Source: Micavibrio sp. UBA1664
GTDB lineage: Bacteria > Pseudomonadota > Alphaproteobacteria > Micavibrionales > UBA1664
Length of the DNA stretch: 48,786 nucleotides
Assembly: GCA_002320485.1 (NCBI GenBank)
Contig: DCKW01000050.1
Location: 1-48,786 of the forward strand
Direction of reading: 5' to 3'
Shown here: in pieces, positions 7,481 to 13,913 of the stretch
Layout of the letters: each line of letters starts with the position of its first letter
How positions within the stretch are numbered: position 1 is the stretch's first letter
Notes under the pieces: model-generated
The model's input: only the letters and a program-made list of their open reading frames with translations
What the model was told of the DNA's origin: nothing
Database searches by the model: none
Made by a program: the position numbers and the translations under genes

Positions 7481-8017
7481 ATGTTTACAGATGCACAACT
7501 TATTACTGAGATGGATAAATTAAAGAAATTCGCTATGCGCTTAACACGCAACGATGCAGATTCAGATGATTTGTTACAAAACACAATATTACGCGCATAT
7601 GAGAAAAAACATCTTTTTGAAGAAAACAGCAACGTGTTCAGCTGGACGTCCAAAATTATGTACAACCTTTTTGTTTCTGATTACAGACGTAAAGTTAAAT
7701 TTGAAAGCCAATATGATCCGGAGCCTATTTTGGAAAAAGCCGAGGTTGTAGCCAGCCAGAACGACAAAATTATGGTGAGTGAAGTTGGTGAGGCCATGAA
7801 AAAATTGTCTCAGGATCACCGCGATATTTTGCTGATGGTTTGTGTACAAGGCATGAAATACGAAGAAACAGCCGAAGCATTGGATATTCCGGTTGGAACT
7901 GTTCGCTCACGTTTGTCTCGTGCCAGAACATTGTTGCAGGAATTAATGGATGGTTATAAAGGCCAACAAGGTTTCTCTATTGCAAATACAAATACCGGAC
8001 TTATGAAAGCCGCATAG
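7481..8017 (+). CDS. ECF-type RNA polymerase sigma factor, EcfG-like
   Basis: The 178-residue protein has sigma region 2 (about 10-75, with the DADSDDLLQNTILRAY and FSWTSKIMYNLF motifs) and region 4 (about 110-160, ending in the helix-turn-helix VGTVRSRLSRAR). There is no region 3 and no extension. The start at 7481 is fixed by a perfect GGAGGT at 7471-7476; a longer frame from 7412 is possible but lacks a ribosome site. Several nearby genes carry GGAAC-N16/17-CGT(T/A), the known EcfG promoter. No phyR or nepR is present in the window. A small anti-sigma-like gene lies at 10670, so group assignment (EcfG or a DGEL-type anti-sigma partner group) remains open. Confidence 0.88.
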   Translation: MFTDAQLITEMDKLKKFAMRLTRNDADSDDLLQNTILRAYEKKHLFEENSNVFSWTSKIMYNLFVSDYRRKVKFESQYDPEPILEKAEVVASQNDKIMVSEVGEAMKKLSQDHRDILLMVCVQGMKYEETAEALDIPVGTVRSRLSRARTLLQELMDGYKGQQGFSIANTNTGLMKAA

Positions 8018-8051
8018 AAATTTACGATTTACCCTTCGAACCCCTCTGAAG

Positions 8052-8079
8052 CCGGGAACTATATGTTCCCGGTTTTTTT
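8052..8079 (+). terminator. Rho-independent terminator after the sigma gene
   Basis: CCGGGAAC (8052-8059) pairs with GTTCCCGG (8065-8072) and is followed by seven T. It reaches the stop codon of the convergent kinase gene. Confidence 0.88.
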
Positions 8080-10312
8080 ATTTAGACTGCTTTTGATCGG
8101 TATGAATATATTTAAAGATTTTTTCTTTGAGAATATCTGTATGAATCGGTTTTGAAATATAATCCGTCATACCGGATTCAATACATTTGTTTTTGTCCTC
8201 GACCAGTGCATGGGCGGTCATACCGATAATCGGTGTGTCCTCAAAATTATTTTCTTTTTCCATGGCACGAATTTCAGAGGTGGCGGTTAAGCCATCCATT
8301 TCGGGCATCTGGACATCCATCAACACAATATCATAACGTTTTCGCTTCCACAATTCCAAGGCCTCTATTCCTGTACGCGCGACATCGTATTGAAGTCCTA
8401 TTTCCTCCATCATATAGGATAGAATAACAATATTTCCTTCATAATCCTCGACTATTAACGCGCATTGCTGAGCCTGAATAACTGAGGAAAGTTTATCGTT
8501 TAATGTACTGGCAATTTGCAGATCATCCTGATCAATTAATTGCATCAGGCGTTCCTCGACCGGCAGATAAAGTGTGAAAGTCGATCCTAGACCCTTACGA
8601 CTTACCACTTGCAAATCGCCGTCCATCAATTCAGCCAGTTTTTTGGAAATAGGTAGCCCTAATCCTGTTCCGCCATATTTTCTGGAAACACTGCTGTCAC
8701 CTTGCTTGAATTCCTTGAAAACAAAGTCCAGCATATTGTTTTCAATGCCAATTCCTGTATCTTGAACGGAGAAGGAGAGATATTTTTCTTTTTTGATCAT
8801 GTCCAGCGAGACCATCACCGTAATCATGCCCTCATCAGTGAATTTAATTGCATTCCCGATAAGATTGATCAAAATTTGCTTGATACGGTTTTCATCCCCC
8901 AGATATTCAAAGTATTTAACATCGTCATAAATAATTTTAAAATTCAAACCTTTTTCATTGGCGGGAACAGACATGATGCTGATAATTTCAGAAATAAGGT
9001 TGCCAAGAAGAAAGGGCTTATTTTCCAACTCCACTTCACCTTTTTCAATCTTTGAAAAGTCCAAAATATCGTTGACCAATCCTTTTAATGCCTTCGTACT
9101 AGTCGTAAGAGTATTGATCAGCTCCTTTTGCCGCTCATCAAAACTATCCGCCTTTTTTTGAAGAATTTCGCTGATACCGCTGATTGCGGTTAAAGGCGTT
9201 CTGATTTCATGACTCATATGCGCCAGAAAATCACTTTTGGCCGCAGAATCCTGTTCCGCCCTGATTGCATCCTGTTCCAGATTCTGTTCAAGTTTTTTAT
9301 GATCGGTAATATCACGATAGGTTCCGATAATACGAACCGCCTGCGCGTTTTCGTCACGGATAGCGAAAGCGCGGGCGTTGATCCACATGTAATGACCGGA
9401 AGAATGCCTCATTCGAAATTCGATAGAATATTCCGGCAATTCGTCATTAATATATTTCGCAGTGTGATTTCTCACCTTGTCCTTATCATCAGGATGTAAC
9501 ATGCCCTGCAATGCGCTTCGCGATGGAGAAAACTCCGCATAATTATAGCCAAGCATTTCAACCAGATATTGCGAGCAATAAATATAATTGGTTTTTATAT
9601 CCCAATCAAAAACACCCTCTCCCGCCGCCAACATGGCATATTGCAATCGTTCTTCGCTATTATATAAATCTTTACCGATAAGACGATTTTGGCGACGTAG
9701 GCGATACAAGAAATAATTTAGAACGATGAAAATTAATCCTGTAATAAAGATGAAAAAAAGTAATTCAGCTATTAGACGTTTTTGCAGACTGCCCAAGCTT
9801 ATTAATTTTTCATTCAATTCGGCATATTTTTCATCCAAAAATTTATTACGGACGGTCCGGATCTGATCTTTAAGGGTTTCTATGGATTCGGTATTTGTTA
9901 AATCAACATCCGGATCGGCAATACGGCTGTCTAGAACCTCCACTAGGTTTATATAGTAACTTTGCAATTCGATAATTTTGCTGACATTAACCGCGTTATT
10001 TTCCTCTTTCGCAATCAATTGTTCAAACGCTTGGCTGATTTCCGCCTGTTTGCCGATATATTGCTGATTAAAGATTTCGTTTTGGGTCAGAAGGTATCCT
10101 CTTTGCAGTGCAATTAAAGAAAGGATTTGACTTGAAATATCCTGAACTTCGAATATAGCCGTATGCGTGTGATCAAGCAGATTACCGGCCTCTTTAAATT
10201 CATTTTGTTTGTAGGTGGCAAAGGCTGCGGCCCCGATAAGACAAACAACCAAGGCGAAAACGGATGAAAAAAAGTTACGAGATCTAAAGAAATCCATAAC
10301 TTTATTAACCAC
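8078..10312 (-). CDS. Hybrid sensor histidine kinase (CHASE3-like, PAS, HisKA, HATPase, receiver)
   Basis: The 744-residue inner-membrane protein has a first membrane helix (about 13-33) and a helical periplasmic CHASE3-like sensor (about 40-175). After a second helix (about 180-200) come a PAS domain (about 220-345), the HisKA helix with the phospho-histidine in HMSHEIRTPL, an HATPase domain with N, G1 (DTGIGI) and G2 (GGTGLGL) boxes, and a C-terminal receiver with its phospho-Asp in VLMDVQMPEMDG. No HPt domain is present, so phosphate must leave through a separate HPt, for example the one at 19158. The frame starts at GTG 10312; ATG 10297 is an alternative. No strong ribosome site supports either. 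Confidence 0.88.
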   Translation of the reverse strand: MVNKVMDFFRSRNFFSSVFALVVCLIGAAAFATYKQNEFKEAGNLLDHTHTAIFEVQDISSQILSLIALQRGYLLTQNEIFNQQYIGKQAEISQAFEQLIAKEENNAVNVSKIIELQSYYINLVEVLDSRIADPDVDLTNTESIETLKDQIRTVRNKFLDEKYAELNEKLISLGSLQKRLIAELLFFIFITGLIFIVLNYFLYRLRRQNRLIGKDLYNSEERLQYAMLAAGEGVFDWDIKTNYIYCSQYLVEMLGYNYAEFSPSRSALQGMLHPDDKDKVRNHTAKYINDELPEYSIEFRMRHSSGHYMWINARAFAIRDENAQAVRIIGTYRDITDHKKLEQNLEQDAIRAEQDSAAKSDFLAHMSHEIRTPLTAISGISEILQKKADSFDERQKELINTLTTSTKALKGLVNDILDFSKIEKGEVELENKPFLLGNLISEIISIMSVPANEKGLNFKIIYDDVKYFEYLGDENRIKQILINLIGNAIKFTDEGMITVMVSLDMIKKEKYLSFSVQDTGIGIENNMLDFVFKEFKQGDSSVSRKYGGTGLGLPISKKLAELMDGDLQVVSRKGLGSTFTLYLPVEERLMQLIDQDDLQIASTLNDKLSSVIQAQQCALIVEDYEGNIVILSYMMEEIGLQYDVARTGIEALELWKRKRYDIVLMDVQMPEMDGLTATSEIRAMEKENNFEDTPIIGMTAHALVEDKNKCIESGMTDYISKPIHTDILKEKIFKYIHTDQKQSK

Positions 10313-10331
10313 AATCCCATATTTTTTGCCA

Positions 10332-10366
10332 ATAAAAAAGTAGCCTGAAACAGCTTCAGGCTACTT
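10332..10366 (-). terminator. Rho-independent terminator after the DUF1328 gene
   Basis: A 12-bp stem (10338-10349 with 10355-10366, 5-base loop) is followed on the minus strand by a T run. It separates the DUF1328 gene from the kinase gene downstream. Confidence 0.88.
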
Positions 10367-10388
10367 GATCTTGCAATTTTTAAATCTA

Positions 10389-10565
10389 TCAAACCCTTGG
10401 TGCACGGCCTCGCAAGGCATTTGCAACAAGCGCAAGTAAGAAGAGCACGATGAATACAAAAAATATGATTTTTGCAATTTCAACGGATACGGCGGCAACA
10501 CCACCAAACCCTAGAACGGCGGCAATAAGTGCCACAACCAAAAAGGTAAGAGCCCAACCTAACAT
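10389..10565 (-). CDS. DUF1328 / YtjA-like small membrane protein, 58 residues
   Basis: The short protein starts MLGWALTFLVVALIAAVLGF, has two hydrophobic helices, and ends in an Arg-rich LRGRAPRV tail, exactly the DUF1328 pattern. The family is widespread in proteobacteria and commonly stress-induced, with no known biochemical role. AGGAGAT lies 7 bases before the ATG. A candidate EcfG-like promoter on the minus strand (10607-10632) shares its -35 region with the divergent promoter of the gene at 10670. Confidence 0.9.
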   Translation of the reverse strand: MLGWALTFLVVALIAAVLGFGGVAAVSVEIAKIIFFVFIVLFLLALVANALRGRAPRV

Positions 10566-10606
10566 AAAATTATCTCCTGTTTTAAATTATACGTTACAAA
10601 ATAACT

Positions 10607-10632
10607 AACTGTAAAACCTTAACAAAAGTTCC
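10607..10632 (-). promoter_or_regulatory. EcfG-like promoter (GGAAC-N17-AGTT) for the DUF1328 gene
   Basis: On the minus strand GGAAC (10632-10628) is followed after 17 bases by AGTT (10610-10607), one mismatch from CGTT. Its -35 box sits back-to-back with that of the plus-strand promoter in a GTTCCGCGGGAAC arrangement. Confidence 0.45.
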
Positions 10633-10635
10633 GCG

Positions 10636-10661
10636 GGAACAAAATCTTTGCTCACAGCGTA
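10636..10661 (+). promoter_or_regulatory. EcfG-type promoter (GGAAC-N17-CGTA), likely giving a leaderless transcript
   Basis: GGAAC at 10636-10640 and CGTA at 10658-10661 are 17 bases apart. The ATG of the next gene begins 9 bases after the -10 box, so transcription would start at or next to the start codon. Confidence 0.6.
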
Positions 10662-10669
10662 TTTTGAGT

Positions 10670-10855
10670 ATGTTGGAAAAATACAAGGAAAGTATAGAGG
10701 CTTTGGTTGATGGAGAATTGGACTCCCGTCAAAAAAAGCACATCCTGCAATTGATTCAGCATGTTCCGGAATTGCAAGCTTACTATTCCACATTGATGAA
10801 ACAAAAATATGTTTTACAAAAATGGTGGGGCGAGGAACGTGACAAAATTCACTAA
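10670..10855 (+). CDS. Small anti-sigma-factor-like protein, 61 residues
   Basis: The product MLEKYKESIEALVDGELDSR... contains the EALVDGELD motif and a following helix with PELQAYY. This matches the start of membrane anti-sigma factors, where LxAYVDGELD is followed by xxPELxxxxxxL. Here the protein stops after this domain and has no membrane helix, so it would be a free cytoplasmic one-domain form. No Shine-Dalgarno sequence is visible. The ATG at 10670 follows an EcfG-type -10 box by only 9 bases, consistent with a leaderless mRNA; a TTG two codons earlier is the alternative. A negative feedback role on the sigma factor at 7481 is inference. Confidence 0.6.
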   Translation: MLEKYKESIEALVDGELDSRQKKHILQLIQHVPELQAYYSTLMKQKYVLQKWWGEERDKIH

Positions 10856-10861
10856 GTATGC

Positions 10862-10886
10862 GGAACTAAAAACAAATTCGAACGTA
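10862..10886 (+). promoter_or_regulatory. EcfG-type promoter (GGAAC-N16-CGTA) for the DUF883 gene
   Basis: GGAAC at 10862-10866 and CGTA at 10883-10886 are 16 bases apart and lie 33 bases before the ATG at 10920. The layout is the same as at 591. Confidence 0.65.
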
Positions 10887-10919
10887 TGATTATTATAAAT
10901 TATTTGAAAGGAGCATATA

Positions 10920-11213
10920 ATGGCTAAAATTACTAAAACAGCAGCAGAAAACGATGTAACAAAGATCCGTGATGATATTCAGGCTTTGCAAAAACACCTT
11001 GGTGACCTGAGATCCGATATGACGGCAATGGGTAAGGTTAAGGCCGCTGAATTGAAGGAGCGTGCGAAAGATAACGTTTCATACTTGCAAGATTACGGTC
11101 GTGACCAATTTAAATATATGGAAGAAAACATTAAATCAAATCCTGCAAAATCAGTTGCAATTGCCTTTACAGCAGGTTTATTGACAAGCTTCCTGTTTAG
11201 CGGACGTAAGTAA
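10920..11213 (+). CDS. DUF883 (ElaB/YqjD-like) membrane-anchored protein
   Basis: The 97-residue protein is a long amphipathic helix (about 10-70, rich in K, D and E, with heptad spacing) followed by a single C-terminal membrane helix and a short basic tail (FSGRK). This is the ElaB/YqjD/DUF883 pattern; YqjD in E. coli is a stationary-phase protein that anchors ribosomes to the membrane. AAAGGAG lies 7 bases before the ATG, with an EcfG-type promoter upstream. The next gene begins 6 bases after the stop, as in the E. coli yqjD-yqjE pair. Confidence 0.85.
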   Translation: MAKITKTAAENDVTKIRDDIQALQKHLGDLRSDMTAMGKVKAAELKERAKDNVSYLQDYGRDQFKYMEENIKSNPAKSVAIAFTAGLLTSFLFSGRK

Positions 11214-11219
11214 TTCATT

Positions 11220-11666
11220 ATGGATGCACTGCTTAAACTTGCAGAATTTGCCGTATTACAGCGGGTCATAGGTCCCTATGCCCCGTTTAATACGTTGGGT
11301 AAAGTTAAATTATTTCTAGCTTTATTCATCATTATTTTCACATTGACCGGATTGACGTTTTCGCTTGTCGGATATTATTTCTGGTTAAATGCAATTCTGG
11401 CCCAACCGCAAGCCTTGATGATTTTCGGGGCAAGTTTGATGGTTTTATCAGTTCTCATGATTTGCGGATATATGTATGCACAAATCATTAAGGAAAGGAA
11501 AAAAGCACAAATGCGTAATAAGGTTAAAGATGAAATTACCGAGGCATTGTTACTGATTGACCAGAAATTTCAGGAACATAACCCAGTGCAATCTCATCCT
11601 GCAGCATCAATCATCACTTCGGCATTATGTGGATATGCCCTTGGTGAAAAAGCAGTCCGTCGCTAA
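11220..11666 (+). CDS. YqjE-like small membrane protein
   Basis: The 148-residue protein has two strong hydrophobic helices (about 35-60 and 65-90), then a charged helical tail ending in SHPAASIITSALCGYALGEK, which may form a third weak helix. Its place directly after a YqjD-like gene suggests the YqjE / holin-like superfamily that forms a functional pair with YqjD. It is translated from the same mRNA with a 6-base gap, so coupling is likely. Its exact role is unknown. Confidence 0.65.
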   Translation: MDALLKLAEFAVLQRVIGPYAPFNTLGKVKLFLALFIIIFTLTGLTFSLVGYYFWLNAILAQPQALMIFGASLMVLSVLMICGYMYAQIIKERKKAQMRNKVKDEITEALLLIDQKFQEHNPVQSHPAASIITSALCGYALGEKAVRR

Positions 11667-11687
11667 ACAATCAATCATGAAAAAATG

Positions 11688-11716
11688 AAACAGGGAGTTT
11701 TCTCTCCCTGTTTTTT
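11688..11716. terminator. Terminator between the YqjE-like gene and the convergent MscS gene
   Basis: AAACAGGGAG (11688-11697) pairs with CTCCCTGTTT (11704-11713) around a 6-base loop and is followed by a T run on the plus strand. On the minus strand the A-rich left side gives a T-rich tail too. Confidence 0.85.
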
Positions 11717-13184
11717 ATTTATCTTTCATTGCTTTCTTTTTACTTTTGGCTTTTTGCCTGTTTTTCTGGTCAATAATTTTGATTGGCGCTGCGGGAGCGT
11801 TTCCTTTCTTATCCTCCCCGAAATATAATGTTTGATGCGGGAAGGGTATCTCGATATTCATTGCATCGAATTTAAATTTCATACGACGATTAAATTCACG
11901 TCCTACAGTCCATTGTTTGATAGGGCGCGTCTTAATCCGCGCCTTGATAATAACCGCACTGCTGGCCAGTTTATCAACCCCCATAATTTCCAGAGGCTCC
12001 ATAATCATATCCCCATATTCTTCTTCCCCTCGCATTTCCTGATCAATTTCTTTCAGATACTCAATAACTTCGTCAGTGTTTTCGCGATAAGCGACACCAA
12101 TATCCATAACGTAATAACTGAAATCCTTGGTCAGGTTTTCGACGATTGAAATCTCGCTAAACGGAACCGTATAAACCACACCCGACAAATCCCGTAATTG
12201 TATTTTGCGGATTGTAATACGTTCAATAACGCCTGTTTTCCCGCCAACACTTGCCACATCCCCGACCTGCACCAGATCTTCAAGAATAATAGTAAAACCG
12301 GTAAGGAAATCCTTAATCATCGTCTGCGCGCCAAGGCCGATAGCGATCCCCAACACCCCGGCCCCCGCAAGTAACGGCACGACATTGACACCGATTTCGG
12401 ATAGCAAAACAAGCATAAACAAAATTGTAAATGCGACAAAAAATACATTTCGGATAATCGGGATCAGCGTCAGCATGCGACTGGAGTGGGAGGAATCCAG
12501 TTTTTTGATATAGCTTTCAATAGCAGTATTAACACTTTCCCACACTATAATTGCAATGAATGTCACAACCAATATGTTGAGCATATTGACAAGAATCAAT
12601 TGTCCCGTACCGTTTAAAGTTAAATCACCCTCGCTAAAATCCCAGACAACAGAAAGCGTGTATAACGCAATGGATGTAACAACAAGATAACCGCCATAGC
12701 GTATATAACGTGCATAAAGACGAAACCTGTTGTGGCTTAAATCATGTTTTTCGCGCAACGTGTTGAGTCGGTCCCGCAAAAGATGCGCCAGTTTTCGCAC
12801 AATCATAATAAAGATAAACCAGACAACAATAATCCCGATAGAGGACGTTATTTGTGCGAAAAGTCCTTCGCTAATACCAAGATCAGCCACGAAATTTTCA
12901 TAAGCATTCACAAAACTGCCTGTGGTTTGCGAGAGATCCAATAGGGCTTTTTCTTCTGTGTTGTCCTCTTCCTGAATTTCCGACATGGCTTTGAGTTTAT
13001 CAAGAAAGTCCTGACGTTTTTCCTCATCTTCCAATGTCCCAATCAGGTCATTTAATTGTTCTTTACCTATCTCATTGTCAGCCTGCGATTGTTGATCTTG
13101 CGTAAGGCCGGGTATGCTCTGGGCAGTAGCACTATGAGCGCATATAATAAATAATAATGTTAAGAAACAGACAAATATCCGCAT
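11715..13184 (-). CDS. MscS-family mechanosensitive channel with periplasmic N-terminus
   Basis: The 489-residue protein has a signal peptide (about 1-21), then a charged helical periplasmic part (about 22-105), several membrane helices, and the MscS core. The core's pore helix reads LLAGAGVLGIAIGLGAQ with the small-residue packing typical of TM3. It runs into a beta domain with the motif VGDVASVGGKTGVIERI and an alpha/beta tail with a Lys-rich end. Such channels open under membrane tension and release solutes during osmotic downshock. The extended N-terminus resembles YbiO-type channels more than the minimal MscS. Confidence 0.88.
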   Translation of the reverse strand: MRIFVCFLTLLFIICAHSATAQSIPGLTQDQQSQADNEIGKEQLNDLIGTLEDEEKRQDFLDKLKAMSEIQEEDNTEEKALLDLSQTTGSFVNAYENFVADLGISEGLFAQITSSIGIIVVWFIFIMIVRKLAHLLRDRLNTLREKHDLSHNRFRLYARYIRYGGYLVVTSIALYTLSVVWDFSEGDLTLNGTGQLILVNMLNILVVTFIAIIVWESVNTAIESYIKKLDSSHSSRMLTLIPIIRNVFFVAFTILFMLVLLSEIGVNVVPLLAGAGVLGIAIGLGAQTMIKDFLTGFTIILEDLVQVGDVASVGGKTGVIERITIRKIQLRDLSGVVYTVPFSEISIVENLTKDFSYYVMDIGVAYRENTDEVIEYLKEIDQEMRGEEEYGDMIMEPLEIMGVDKLASSAVIIKARIKTRPIKQWTVGREFNRRMKFKFDAMNIEIPFPHQTLYFGEDKKGNAPAAPIKIIDQKNRQKAKSKKKAMKDK

Positions 13185-13265
13185 TAATTTTCAATCCTTG
13201 AGTATGTAATATTGCTAAAGATTAAAGCCTTTACTCTCTTTGCCAAGAGGAAATATTAATATAAT

Positions 13266-13913
13266 TTATTTCATTAATATGCGGTTTGTGCCGAGAACCG
13301 CAAAATGCGGATCAGGTATGATGGACCGTATTGCCGGTGACCCGCATTCTAAATGGCCTGTTAGGGTCCCAAATGCTGGCATAATTATTTTTTTCTCATT
13401 AAAAATAAAACAGGGGCGGCGCATTTTATGCCCTTTGTGAACCATTATATGACAAGGATGATAATGCCCGCTGATTTCACACATGGGGTTATCCGTTGCA
13501 ATATGTGTAAAGACTATCCCTGCAATATCGACCTTTTCGTGAACAACCACATTTTCGGGTGCATGTCCGCGGTCGTGATTGCCGTCAATCCAGATAAGTT
13601 CATGGCCGCTTATAATTGTATCGAATATTGACCGCGCCTGTTCAGCCATACGCTGATAACCATACTGATCGTGAAACACATCACCCAACAAGATCAAACG
13701 CTTCGGGGTCAAACGATCGCATGTTTTCTTCAGTTTATTTACGGTTTCAAAAGAATCATAAGGCGGTATAAAATTACCATGCCTGGCAAAATGCGAGGCT
13801 TTTTCAAAATGCAAATCCGATACAATGAGAGTGTTTTCACTTTGCCAGTAAAGTGCGCCGCAAAGTTGCGGTTGAAATTTATGGCCTGCGAATTCAATTG
13901 ACGGTGTCGACAC
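13266..13913 (-). CDS. pdeM: PdeM-like ligase-associated metallophosphoesterase
   Basis: The 215-residue calcineurin-like phosphoesterase shows the full metal-binding set: SDLHFEKASH, LGDVFHD, DGNHD and SGHYHP. The SDLHFEKASH opening is specific for the ligase-associated nuclease PdeM. It overlaps the preceding helicase gene by 20 bases, so the two are translationally coupled. Together with the exonuclease and ATP-dependent ligase on the other strand it forms the bacterial ligase-associated DNA-damage cassette. The exact substrate is unknown here. Confidence 0.92.
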   Translation of the reverse strand: MSTPSIEFAGHKFQPQLCGALYWQSENTLIVSDLHFEKASHFARHGNFIPPYDSFETVNKLKKTCDRLTPKRLILLGDVFHDQYGYQRMAEQARSIFDTIISGHELIWIDGNHDRGHAPENVVVHEKVDIAGIVFTHIATDNPMCEISGHYHPCHIMVHKGHKMRRPCFIFNEKKIIMPAFGTLTGHLECGSPAIRSIIPDPHFAVLGTNRILMK

